A DNA stretch of 64,000 nucleotides. It comes from Pterobdella sp. o SKG-2022 (taxonomy: Eukaryota; Annelida; Clitellata; Hirudinida; Piscicolidae). The stretch spans positions 4,902,200 to 4,966,199 of the forward strand of contig OZ038321.1 of assembly GCA_964035795.1 (NCBI GenBank). Direction: 5' to 3'. Positions 1 through 24,785 of the stretch are shown one piece after another (within the stretch, counting starts at the first letter, position 1; every line of letters starts with the position of its first letter). The position numbers were made by a program, and so were the translations under genes. Below the pieces are notes generated by a model. It was not told the DNA's origin. It did not search any database and saw only the letters and a list, made by a program, of their open reading frames with translations.

Positions 1-3000
1 GGTGGATGATTGGTGGAGTGAAGCTGGATTTGAATGCAGTCTCAGCATTATACTCTTGTTTTGTTCCCTTAGGTTGAACCTGTGGGTGTTATTATGTCGA
101 AGTACTTTTTATCGATTATCGTTTTTATATTCCTATTTTATGGTGTTTAGAAGCATAAACACATTGTGAAACAGGTGCTGATGATTGGCCTAACGCTGGA
201 TTGAACCCGGTTACTTTAGATAAACTAATTCTTTACCAGCTAATACGGGCTAATATCGATTCAATAACTTAATCTAATTAGCTTATACTGGTGTATATGT
301 TTCAGAAATGGGGTTGACAGCAGTGGGTCTAGATTAAATTTGTGCTTTTAAATTGAAAGGTAAACATCCCCAAAGCCACTAACACTTGAGACTGTAGTTC
401 AAATATGATCTCCTCAAATTGCCTCCTTCCTTCTATATCTTTGTTCTCACCATCACCAACCTTCTTCTTAATGTTTGTTAATTCGTTGGTAAGTTTCGCC
501 ACGTCACTATCTCTTTGTCTTAATAGCTCGTCCAGATATCTCTGGTTGTTGAGATTATTATTATATTAATATATCTTTATAGCACTTTAATATTTATGCG
601 TGAAGAAACATAAAATCATCATCATCATCGTTGTTTTTTGTTTGTTTTCATGCCAGCATTGGTTGAACCACAAGAAATTTAAAAAACAGCAATTTCGAAT
701 AAAAGCAATCATTTAAAAACAAAGTATGAATCCCTGAAGCACCTTTTGTTCAGTAACTATGTTGAGTTGCTGCAATAGTCGTTTCACTACCCCATCAACT
801 GGGTCGCTCTTTTTCACTTCCGCTACTTCCTGTTCTTGTTTCAAGAACAATGATTGGTCGGAGCAAAAAGGTCTGTTGTTTGTGAGTTATTCAAGCTTAA
901 ATGTATTTATATAACTATCTGCTATTGAATTTAATACTATCTTTTTATTTTTAATTAGTATTTATAAAGCACTTTTTCGTATAAATCGAGGCGCTCACTA
1001 AAAATTTAATTTAGCGAAAACACACTGAAACAAGTGCTAATTGACGGCCCAACACGGGATCAATCCAGGAACTTTAGATAACTAGTCTAATGCTCTACCA
1101 GCTAATCTATACTATTAGTGTATACAATATAAACCTGCTACGAAGGTGAGTGGAGTAGTTAATGGTGAGACTCCAGGAATAGTCGAGGCATGTTCCTTTG
1201 ATGTCGAAACTGAGGTGTCAAAAAGTTTTGTCCATTTTATAGCTTTAAAAGAAAGTTTTTCAAAATTCACTTAAATTATCTATTATTATTATTATTATTA
1301 TTATTATTAGGACTGGTGACTGATGTCGCCTCACTCCTGTTGGAAGAACCCCTCTCTTGACATCTTCCACTGCTTCCTGTCATTTGCCACAGCCATCCAG
1401 TTGACTCCATAGTATTTTTTCAGAGAATCAACCCATCTTTTTTTTGGTCTGGCTCTTCTTTTTTTGTTTCCACGTGGATACCAATGAGTCACTTTGAGTG
1501 TCCAGCGGTTATCCGTGAATCTTGCCAAATGCCCCGCCCACCGGTGTAGGTTATCTCTGACAGTATCTTTAATGTCGCGAATATTTTTCTTAGTTCGAAT
1601 CCAGTTATTAGATTTTTTATCAAGTAGTGTTATTCCTAGAAATGCTCGCTCCATTTTTCTCTGAGATACGCAGTGCTTCTAGTTTGGTGTCACTCAACGA
1701 CCGTCTGGCAAGCGTAGGTCATAGTAGGTAGAATGATTTTATCGAAAATCCTTTTATTTGTTTCTGGTTTAACCTTTTTATTTACCAGTATATTTTTGAA
1801 ACGACTATTTTTGAAACGACCAAAAGCTGACCAGCCCAAACTTATTCTTTTATGTAATTCTACTGTTTGGTCATGATTGTTATTTTTTGGCCTAGGTTTA
1901 TGTATTTTTCAGTCTTTTCAATTTCTTTATTGTTAATTTTTATTGTGTTTGTATTCTCAGTGAATCCATCGCGCATTATTTTTGTTTTGTCTGTGTTAAT
2001 GGTTAGACCTATTTTATTGCTTTTTTCACTGATGTCTTCTAGCATGCTTTGGAGTTCGTTGGCGGAATGTGAGAAGAGAATAAGATCGTCTGCATACAGA
2101 AGATAGGAAAGATATTCACCATCAATATAAATACCTCTATAACCCTATTCTATTTTATTAATCACTTCATTATTTAAAGCTATGTTGAACAGAACGGGGG
2201 AAATAGTATCGCTTCTAAGCCTAAAGCACTTACTGTCTATTTCGGTTCTGACAATAGCTTTTGGATTACTGTAGAGATGTTTTATAAGGTTTATATATTT
2301 TTAATAATGCCTTGAAAACTGACACTGTTTAGTAAAGGTTGAAGCTCTATGCTATCAAACGCTTTTTTGTAGTCAACGAAAGCCATGTATAGCGGAAGCT
2401 GGTATTCGTGGGTTTTTTCTTGTAGTTGATTCACGACGTGAAAGTGATCAATTGTCGAATATCCTTTTCTAAATCCTGCTTGTTCTCGCGGTTGGTTTAT
2501 TTGTGAGTCTAAACTTTGAAGGATGACGTTGGAGAAAACTTTGTACAAAGAGGATACTAAGCTTATCGGTCGATAGTTCGAAACCTCGGTGGTATCTCCT
2601 TTTTTGTGAATAATTTAAAAATAAAGGAAACGTCCTTAGAAGAGACTTCTAGGCCTAACAAAATTTTTTTTTAAATCCCTCACCAACCCGTTATTGCCAA
2701 GCGTGAGTACAGGCAAACACCTCAAAACATGACCACAAAAACAAACCATCAGTCCTCAGTCTTGAAAATGTTCGATATTGGAACCTACAATTGTAGGTCA
2801 TTAAGAACGGACGCCAGAGTAACAGAGTTAGAAAAATCACTTGAAGAAATAAACGTCGATAATTGGCTTTAGCGAAATACGAAGAGCAGGTCAAGGAAGT
2901 ATATCATTACCTTCGGGAAATGACTTATACTACTCAGGTAATTCTACAAAGAAACATGGTGTAGGTTTTTATGGTTAAAAAGAGCTTAGTTGAAAAGGTT

Positions 3001-6000
3001 ACAGGTTTCAGAGGTATCTCAGATCGAATCGCCGAACTTACAGTACAAATCAACAAAAAGACTCGAATCCAACTAATACAGGTTTATATGCCTACTTGTA
3101 GTAATTCTGACGAAGAAGTAGAATTAATATACGAAAATGTAAATAAATTATTACGAGAAAAAAGTGCACCAATAATCGTCTTCATGGGGGATTTTAACGC
3201 AAAAATCGGCATAGGAGAGTCAAATGAGCAGTGTACAAGCAACTATGGAAGCGGTTTGAGAAATACAAGAGGACAAATGCTCATCAATTTCGCGCAGTGT
3301 AACTCGTTAAAGATAATAAACACGCTTTACAAAAAACAAACCAATCGCAGATGGACTTGGGTCCCACCTAACGGCGAAACTAAAAACGAAATTGACTACA
3401 TACTATCAAATAAACCCTCATTATTTACTAATGCTTCAGTAATAAACCAATTCAAAACAGGAAGTGAGCATAGGTTATTAAGAGCAAAATTATCAATAAA
3501 TGTCAAGCTGGAGCGTTTACGAATGGTAAGACGCAACAAACGACCATATCTCCAAAACTAAAGCGCACAAAAACAAGAATTCGAAATAAAACTAAAAAAA
3601 AAATTCAAGAGTCTTAATCTAAACGACCCTATAGACGCGGCAGTCAAAGTTGCAGGAAAAAATAAAAAAGAAAGAATCAAGAAGCTATCACCAGCAACAA
3701 AGTTCTTACTGAATAAACTTAAAACACATAAGAGGTTGGGCATGGCGATCACAAAAGTCGAATACGCAGAACTATGCAAAATTACGCGTCAAGCAGTACA
3801 AAATGACAGACGTTTTTAATGAAAAACAACTACTGCATACCATTGAAAAAAGAAAAAATCAAAGATGCAGTTAAAAAGATTGACATAGGGAAAAAGAAAT
3901 TAACTTGCATCAAAAAGGAAAATGGCTCTCTATCTTACGACAAACAGCGCATTGCAGATCGGTTTAGCGAATACTACAGTGACCAGTTCAGCTCCGCACA
4001 GCCTACAGCAAACACGGTGCTCAGATTTCAGGAAGTAAATCAGAAAGTTCCAAGCATACTTAAATCCGAAATACAACGAGCAATCCAGAAGCTAAAAATC
4101 AGGAGCTCACCAGGAGAAGATATGGTAACAAACGCTGCTTTAAAGTTTGGTGGAGATACAGTCGTTGAAACACTTACCGAGCTGTATATCAAATGCTTAG
4201 AAGAAGAAGAAAAAGTGGTAAGTTCATGGATGAATTTATCTATATTCTTCATTAAATTTAATAATTAACAAATCGTTTAAAAATTTTCGAAACATCTATG
4301 TGAAACTAATTCTGTAATATTAAAGAATCAAAATTTTTGATACCCGGATTTTTGAGAGCCTACTGCATATATTTAAACTGAAACATAGCTAACCTGAAAC
4401 TTAGATTAAAACATAACTAACCTAAAATCAAGAGCATTTAGTGCAAGCAGGATATCGGGCAGAATGGTAGCCTCTTCACAACACAACACGGACAAGGGAT
4501 CGTAAAAGGTGCTGCATTGAAGAGTTTAATAGAACATGATGTTTTAGTTGAACTCCAAATTAAATGATTTAACTGAGAAATCATCATGAGATGATGTGGC
4601 TTAAAAACTCCTGAAGTTAATGCCACTATAAGCTTATTTGTAATGATTGTTCCTTAAAGCTTTGTGCATTAATATATCTATAAACAATTTTATTCAGTTA
4701 TGTTATATTGCTCTTGAGTTGAAAGTTTTTTCAAAATTAAAGTTTATATAAAATTCCATGTGACTAATTATCATCTAGCTGTTTCTCTATTCGTACATAT
4801 TTATACATATACCAATTTGTATGCATGTAAGTTGACCATCACATGCCGTATATAAGAGTTCCATTATATAAATATACATTAATCTAATAAAGCAATAGAA
4901 CTAACGGCAACAAAGGAGAGTTGAGAGCGACTTCTATGTAGTCAGATAGCCTCTTTTCCATCAAACTCATTCTCAACCATGCCCTGCCCTTTGTATGCGG
5001 GTGTTGAGGATTTATTGATTTGTGTGTTTGATGTTGTACAACTCATGATGGCATGGGGATGATTTTAATGATGAAACAAATAATTATTTAAATATAATGG
5101 CTCTCAAACAAAATAAAACACTCAATATTGAGAAAGTTTGTATTCAAATTTTTCATGTCTTTTTTCTCTCTAAATCATTTTATAAGTTATTAGGTATATT
5201 GATTTGTTTTGAAAATTGAATATTTTAAACATACTGTCTAAAAATTATTTCTTTGAATGGTTTTATATGATAAGTATCAGATTAGACTTGTATTGAAAAA
5301 TATATAAAGTGCACGCTTTGAAGATTTGATTTACTTTCATTACGAATACATTTATTAAAAGCAAACCTGAAAAAAATTTTCATGTTAGGAAAAAGCTTAA
5401 TACTCATTAATTAAACATCATCATCATCATCATCAGTCCGACTACAGGAACCACCTCCACGCGGTGTCGGGCCCAACGGAGACCTCCTATTCACAACGAA
5501 AAAAATCAATTGCTGATCAGTCATCCCGTCAACGCACGAAAAAGCCCTGAGCGAACCAAAGCCAGAGCGGTATGGGAGTCAATCTTCGGAAACACCAGTC
5601 TTGCCAAACAGCCAGAACTTCTCCTCCCATGGATGCAGATAGGTGAACATATCTTCGAGAATTCCGGCAGCAAGTCCGGGGACGCCGAAGCCGACAAAAA
5701 GTGGGCATTGCAACGACTGGAGGAAGATTGGAACACCTTCGACCTGGTTGTGTATACCGACAGATCAGCAACGAGTGGGACCGAAACAGGTGGTGGTGGA
5801 ATTGTCGTTACCACTGGCCACCCTAGTGACCCTCAAGTTCTCCGCTCTTTTGCCATTCCCACCGGCAAATGGTGTTCCTCTTACCAGGCAGAAATGAAAG
5901 CGGTGGTCAAAGCACTTCAAGTAATCCAGGCGGAAGAGCTCGTCCAGAAAGCCCGAATTGTCAGTGATAGCCAATCTGTCTTACTTCGCGTTCAGGCAAT

Positions 6001-7301
6001 GCACCCATTCCAACTGTGCAACGACAAGGACGATCAGACCATCCTCAAAACACTTTCAACGCTGACGGCACGGAGCTGCCCGGTGACCTTTACGTGGTGC
6101 CCGAGCCACTGTGGCATCACCGGCAACAAGCTAGCAGATGCTCAGACCAGGAAGGGGGCTGACGCTGACCAAACGGACGTTGACCATCACTACACCACAG
6201 TTAAAGCGATGATACGCAGAGCAATGAGGAGCGGGCCAGCGTCGCATGAACTCATTCAGCGGATCTATGGTGATAGAGAATCGAAGGTCAACAGAAAAGA
6301 AGAGATCAGGTTACGTTAGACCACCTTTGATCTAGTCACCATTCGGAACTCAAACTTGGTTGGCAAAAATCAACAGAGCAGTTGATACCATCTGTTGGAA
6401 ATGTGGCCTAGGCAATGAGACCACTGAGCATGCCATCTACAGATGTCCTTGTATACATCAGCCACCTGCTGAACCACCTCCTCCCAACACAACGGCATTA
6501 AACCTTAAACTGACCCTGATGATATGAGATAAGTGGAAATCGATGTCAGACCTCTTAAACATTTCACAACCCCAACCCCTACTACACTAACTCACTTTCA
6601 CTCATCGCTCAACAACAACAACAATCATCATCATGATTTTGCATCCGTTTCCATGCTATTATAGCTTAGACAGTGAATATTAATAGAAAAGCAATGAGTA
6701 ATGTGTGAGGGTTGATATCCATTAATTAAATACAAATAATGCATTGAATTAACTTTGCCAAGAGAAGTATTGGTTGATGCTAGTTGTTTGACAGCAATGA
6801 TGTTGTTGTGGTGAACTTCAGCACAAACTTCACTAACATAATCCCAAAAGTATCTCACCTCTTCATTGCCATACCAGTTGAATAATGCTGCATTTGAGGG
6901 AAGGCACTTCAGTGAAAAACTTAACATAAAAATGAATTGCTTTATTTCAAACTTAAACTTAGAAATCAATTTATTGTATAATACAAACAATTTTTTGAAG
7001 AATTAATGAATGTAATTAGTTTGATTTAAATAAAAATAATGTTATATTAAAATGTTCATATGACTTCAAATTTATAATAGATTTTTGGAACCATTTACAT
7101 ACTTTGCATACAAAATTTTTCAAATTATAATAATTTAATAATAATAATAATCATATAACACAAAAAAAAGTGAAAACTTCATTGAAATTATTAATTATCG
7201 AAAATAACATTTGATGCGATGTTGTAAAATATTTTCAAGTATAGTGAGCAGTTCTCTCAGATCATTAGAATCTTCATCCACTGGCATCAGAACATATTGG
7301 T
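1..7301 (-). CDS. RUNDC3: RUNDC3-like RUN-domain protein, partial at both ends
   Basis: Exons in transcript order: 7209-7301, 6754-6887, 4906-4988, then a gap, 758-872, 386-541 and 1-79 (continues out of the window). Known RUNDC3 proteins carry a RUN domain followed by a coiled coil and bind small GTPases such as Rap2. Seen here: a RUN start (LLTILENILQHRIK), then FWDYV, then GRAWLRMSLMEKRLSDYI, each the expected RUNDC3 block in the expected order; the 386-541 exon gives YLDELLRQRD and EEIIFELQSQ, matching the coiled coil. Phases agree between 7209 and 6887, 6754 and 4988, 758 and 541, and 386 and 79. The C-terminal part of the RUN domain should lie between 4906 and 872, where a 3 kb LINE sits; I did not find it. 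The first exon and start codon were not found. RUNDC3A versus RUNDC3B cannot be decided. Confidence 0.8.
165..270 (-). mobile_element. tRNA-derived SINE copy
   Basis: On the minus strand this reads as a tRNA-like head with a degenerate A box, the string TTTAGATAA seen from the other strand in sibling copies, and a B-box-like GGTTCAATCC region. It is a diverged member of the SINE family best preserved at 28017-28205. It lies in an intron of the RUNDC3-like gene. Confidence 0.6.
282..345 (+). repeat. dispersed repeat, copy 1 (GCTTATACTG...GGGGTTGACAGCAG)
   Basis: The stretch GCTTATACTGgTGTAtATGT, followed by GGGGTTGACAGCAG, recurs at 20716-20815; the tail of the repeat also recurs at 15036-15112. 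The family is unidentified, and the copies near tRNA-like SINE heads suggest it may be part of the same composite. Confidence 0.5.
957..1110 (-). mobile_element. tRNA-derived SINE copy with tail
   Basis: Reading the minus strand gives the tRNA-like head (GGTAGAGCATTAGACTAG), the TAATTGTCGG-type linker, a CACTGTTTCAGTGTG-like segment and the tail AGTGCTTTATAAATACTAAT. Head and tail match the plus-strand copy at 28017-28205, so this is close to a full-length unit. Confidence 0.7.
1281..2640 (-). mobile_element. RTE-like LINE, 3' half (reverse transcriptase to 3' tail)
   Basis: Minus-strand reading in several frames gives reverse-transcriptase blocks in order: IHKKGDTTEVSNYRPISLVS near 2600-2545, FVDYKKAFDSIE near 2390-2345, YLLYADDLILFS near 2107-2072, then a C-terminal RRARPKKRWVDSLKK block near 1460. 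The 3' end is GTCACCAGTCC followed by a TAA microsatellite (1281-1309), the short-repeat tail usual for RTE elements. Stops and frame changes mark it as inactive. It begins exactly where the oppositely oriented half at 2690-4262 leaves off in the same element, so both come from one insertion. Confidence 0.85.
2690..4262 (+). mobile_element. RTE-like LINE, inverted 5' half (endonuclease to early RT)
   Basis: Starts with a short leader and ATG at 2768 (MFDIGTYNCRSLRT, the usual start of an APE-type endonuclease). The endonuclease core carries FMGDFNAKIG near 3183-3212 and WTWVPPNG near 3355. One frame is open from 2971 to 3561; another from 3819 reaches the start of reverse transcriptase (SPGEDMVTNAAL, then SSWMN) and breaks off at about 4262. 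The next residues expected in such proteins are those that open the minus-strand piece at 2640. Frameshifts and stops (for example near 2870) make it non-functional. It lies in an intron of the RUNDC3-like gene. Confidence 0.85.
4263..4905. other. Intronic stretch without identified exons
   Basis: AT-rich spacer between the LINE and the RUNDC3 exon at 4906. A plus-strand stretch near 4441-4570 stays open for about 40 codons but has no recognisable motif or splice context. A short similarity (CTTCAGGAGTTT and flanks) recurs near 42735. Confidence 0.4.
5431..6625 (+). mobile_element. RNase H-bearing non-LTR retrotransposon, 5'-truncated 3' end
   Basis: An open frame from 5510 to 6319 encodes an RNase H domain with the acidic residues in place: VVYTDRSA (Asp), YQAEMKA (Glu), VSDSQS (Asp) and GNKLADAQT (Asp). 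After a frame break, TICWKCGLGNETTEHAIYRC (about 6388-6450) gives a zinc-knuckle-like motif that often follows RNase H in Jockey/I-type elements. No reverse transcriptase precedes it, so the copy is 5'-truncated. It is visibly GC-richer than its surroundings and little decayed, so probably a recent insertion. ATC repeats lie at both edges (5419-5440 and 6626-6640), which suggests insertion into, or duplication of, an ATC microsatellite. It is antisense within the RUNDC3-like gene. Confidence 0.85.
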
Positions 7302-8259
7302 CTGTTAAGTTCTTCACCGATAATCTAATTAAAGTTTTCAAAATAATGTGTGCTTATCTTTATGTATTTTTTAAGTGTTTTAATCCAAATTTATCGTGAA
7401 ATACTAGTTTGAATGAAAGTTCAGAGGTTAAAAGTGGGTTTCAGTTAAGAAAACATTGCTCAAACCATATTTTACCTGCAAACATTGATTAAATTTTGTC
7501 TTTGTATTTTTATCTGGTTAGGAATAGAAACATAATCCGGATAAACTGATTTTTTCATTATTTAGTAAATCCTCAATCCATCAAAAAAAAAACTATTTAC
7601 ACGAACAGCTTTGATGATAAACACGGTTGAACTAAAGTTCATATTTCACACTTTATTTACAAAAACTTCAAAAAAATGTGAAATATAATACAAATAGGAT
7701 ATTTAAAATGTCTTCATCGTTGATTAGAAATGCCAAAATAATTACAATGATCGAATAAGAGTAATACTAACATGAACTCCCTCAACTGCCTTATTCGATT
7801 TAAATAATAAAAACATGAAGACTTAGCATCATAATAGCATCACCTAAAAACAACTTTAAAATAATATTAATAAAATTTAATCTTGAACAGTTCTAACCAC
7901 ATAATCTTTATCACTACATATTAGATTATACTGCCGTACATTTTCAGTAAGTAGTTAAGGCATAAGCCAGATATTTTCTTTCCTACTCATCTTTACAAAT
8001 AAATCAATTTTGAGTTAATTTTCTCTAAAACTTTGTATCCAAAACAACATTTAACATGAATACTATAAGAATTTAATAAATCAAATCCTTTTTATAGCCT
8101 GTTTTTCTTTACCAAGGGTTGGGCTAAAACTTTTCGAAACAAGCATAAACATACACAAAGTGAAAAATTCATAACTATTGAAAACCATATTTCAATAAGA
8201 AATCATAACCAAAATCAGCATAAAGCCTTCGGGTAATCACAAGGACATGGATATGTTGG
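7302..8259. other. Gap between RUNDC3-like 5' region and WDR59 stop
   Basis: AT-rich. It should contain the unidentified first exon of the RUNDC3-like gene and the WDR59 3' untranslated region (transcribed leftward from 8260). A possible small exon ends near 7595 but could not be joined in frame. Confidence 0.4.
8080..8135 (-). mobile_element. LINE 3'-end fragment
   Basis: The minus strand reads CCCAACCCTTGGTAAAG, then a CAGGCTATAAAAAGGATTTG-type end. This is the same 3' end as the LINE at 11710-12741; only the terminal 50 or so bases are kept. It lies in the likely WDR59 3' UTR. Confidence 0.65.
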
Positions 8260-21808
<13,549 letters not shown>

Positions 21809-22119
21809 ACTAAGTTTAAATCTAATTTAATTTCAACTTTTTAAAATTGATTTCGAATGTTCTTAATTAAATCAGTTAATTAAGATTTAAAAATCAATCT
21901 TCAAAAATGAAATTTTTGTTTTTAACCTAAGTTGCTTTTTAAACTTTTTAACTATAAAGTTAATGAAAAGTTTTATAAACAGTTTTGTCTTCAAGTTTTT
22001 GAAAAAAATTTTAAAATATTTTTTTAATAAATAAAAATTTAATTAAAAAAAATTAAATAAATCGTTCAAAAATCTTATAAAAATCTACAAACAAGCAAAC
22101 ACTGTAATAAAATTATTTT

Positions 22120-22168
22120 AAAAAACGATTTTATCAAAATAAATTTTATTTTGATAAAATCGTTTTTT
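22120..22168. repeat. Near-perfect palindrome, 24-base arms
   Basis: Arm AAAAAACGATTTTATCAAAA plus TAAA is followed after one base by its exact reverse complement. It can form a hairpin or cruciform. Confidence 0.9.
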
Positions 22169-23084
22169 GTTAATATGCTAGTTTAATTTAATAATTGTTT
22201 TGTTTCATTGTTTTTAAAAAACTGTAGTTACTGAAGAATTGAGAATAAATAAATCGGTTGTTAAAAGATGTGATATAAATATTTTAAACGGTTATTAAGC
22301 TAAAGTTATGAGTGAAAAAAGAGCAAAGAATAGCTTTAAAGCTTTTTATAATAATTCATAGCGTAACATTGTTGATTCAAGCTATTTAACAAACCGGTAT
22401 CGAGAAACTTTAAGTAAGAACATCACTAGTTATTTGGCATATGACTCTTGCTTTCATTCATAAAAGCATGAAAGTATTTTAAAAATTTCGATGGTTAAAA
22501 GCCTTGAAATTTTTTTCAATTTGAAGAAACACTGTAATAAAGTTTTTTGTAACTAAAATTCTCATTCAATGCCAAAATAAGTTTAATAGTTATGTCTTTC
22601 ACTACACATGGTCTAAAGGTTATGATCGTAAATAAAATATCATCAATGGCCAAGCTCTCTAATAAAAGGTCTCTTAAATTTAAGGACGTTCGAAAAAACA
22701 GATTAATCCATATAACATAATGTTTTCAGAAAGAGAGATGCTTATTCAAAGATGAAAGTATTAAACCTATTTTCAAAATTTTTTATAAAGTCGTAAAAGA
22801 TCCTATCTTAAAAACTCAGTTATGATGCAAATATTCAAATAAAAACACTTTCAAGAGTTTATTTTATTCCACAAAGCTTTTCATAAGATGAACTTACATT
22901 ATCAAGTGGAGGTAAAAATATTTGTAAATTGAGAAAGGATCTTTGTTTAATTAAGTAGTAGAACGTTTGAATGTTTAAATAAGAGTAACATTCAAAAAAA
23001 AAATTTTCAATCAAATTTGTTTTCGATAGTGAAAAATAATATGTCGATCATTTGACCGCCTCTATCTGGGGTTTCGGTTGCACA

Positions 23085-23200
23085 AATGATTGGTTCCACA
23101 GGGCGCTTCTCCACGTGGACTACTAATTGTCGGCCCACACGGGATCGAAACAATATCTCTAGATTAGGCTAATGCTCAATCACTAAGCTATAGGGGTCGA
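23085..23200 (-). mobile_element. tRNA-derived SINE copy
   Basis: Minus-strand reading shows TATAGCTTAGTGATTGAGCA, a TTTCGATCCCGTGTGGGCCG B-box region and the linker AATTAGTAGTCC, like the copy at 28017-28205. Confidence 0.65.
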
Positions 23201-23289
23201 TAGTGAAGTTTGTAGTTATAACAAACAATTTTAGAAAATTTAGAAATAATTTTCTAACTTTTTGATTCTTCGAGCCAAACGTAAATATT

Positions 23290-23394
23290 CAATTGAAAAC
23301 ACTTTTGAGTTTATTTTATTTCACGAAGCTTTTCGTAAGATCTTACAAAAAAGCTTCGTGAAATAAAATAAACTCCCAAAAATGATTTCAATTG
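23290..23394. repeat. Foldback element carrying the CGAAGCTTTTCGTAAG motif
   Basis: Perfect inner arms of about 27 bases (GAGTTTATTTTATTTCACGA and AGCTTTT against their reverse complement), extended by an imperfect outer arm (CAATTGAAA...TTTCAATTG). The loop is about CGTAAGATCTTACAA, itself palindromic. Confidence 0.92.
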
Positions 23395-24785
23395 AATAAA
23401 TTTCTAGCTGATTCGTAAAGTAAACTGAATTAATTGTCTCAACCAAAATTAAAAACAACCATACAATTAAGGGTACAAAAAGTTAAAATTTTCATATGAC
23501 ACAAAAGTGTAGAGTGGAAACATACAAAAAGTTTCTAGCTTCAAGTATGGTGCTAACTAAACTAAAACAAGCTGGAATCCAAAAACAAATACTTCAAAAC
23601 TACTTTTTTATCATTTGAGTTTTTTTATTATTTTTTAATGCGTATTAAATAATTGACGAGATTTAGTATACAAATAGAAGTAGGGCTAATGAAGGATTGG
23701 GGTCAAGATGATGGTTGGAAACAGACACACTTAGGGGATAATAAGTTTGAAAAAATAGAAAAAAAAGTTAAGATTAAACATTAATTAGTAGATTTTGCAT
23801 CAAAAAGTGACCGTAAAAAGTAAGCCCGCAAATGTTTATAAAAAAGAAAGAGATATGAGAGTCTTTAGGGGTAGAAGAGACCATGCAAACTACTGAGTTA
23901 AAAGATAATAAAAAGATAAATGGTATATTCGAAATGATTGAAGTAAAAAATTAAAATAATCAAAGCGAGATGGAACAAGATAACAGACAAGTATTTAAAG
24001 AAAAGTATTAAATGAGAAATGTCGGAGTTGATAAAAGTAACAGGAATAAAGATTGATGAAGCTAAAATGAAAACAGATAAAAATTGATAAAGTTATAATA
24101 TGTACACTCTCGTAAGTAGGTGCTTTTCTTATACATTAAATCTTTAGAAAACTGTTTTAAGGTTTTAATTGGTTTATGTGTTAATGTCAAAAAGCATGCA
24201 AATTTAATTCAAACTCTGATTTTGTTTAATAATTGAAAGTAAAAAATTATTTTTCTCAAATTGACAGTTTTTTAGAAAATAATACATACTAAGAGAGTGA
24301 AGATATATCAGAGTAATGCTAATTTTAAATGTTTTGCAGTTACGTTTTGCTAAATATGTAAAATGATATTATTTAAAAACAATGATACTGGTATGAAATA
24401 AATTCAAAAAAAACAGTAAATAAAATTTATAAATTATTTCAAAGTGTGGTTTTTCATATTGACCTCAAGTAAACTTAACATGTAAAATGCTTGTTGCTTA
24501 AAAACGAACCTAAAATAACGAGCGCGGCTTTTTTGAAATTAAAATCAATGTTACTAGTCCGGCTTTTGTAAAAATGACTGAATAAAAGGTGAACTATTTT
24601 TAAAATAAAGTTAGCTTCTTTCAAATATTTAGTTGTTCAAAATCATCTGATTTATCAAGCGTGTGTTTAATTTAAATTTTAACGTAAACACGTATATTGC
24701 CGCTCACGTAATTTAATTTTGGCGCATAAATTTTTCTTAATCATAAAATAATGTTTTTTTCTAGAATCAAAGTTGAAATTTTAGC

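Larger units (their letters stand above)
21809..24785. other. Intergenic region between divergent WDR59 and E2F7/8
   Basis: The two genes are transcribed away from each other, so both promoters should lie here. It is very AT-rich, with no convincing coding exon. It holds two foldbacks (22120-22168, 23290-23394), one SINE copy and one copy of the CGAAGCTTTTCGTAAG repeat. No TATA or Initiator is clear enough to call. Confidence 0.6.

Noticed and set aside
4441..4570. Open stretch of about 40 codons on the plus strand with plausible composition
   Set aside because: No splice context, no family motif and opposite strand to the surrounding gene; not enough to call an exon.
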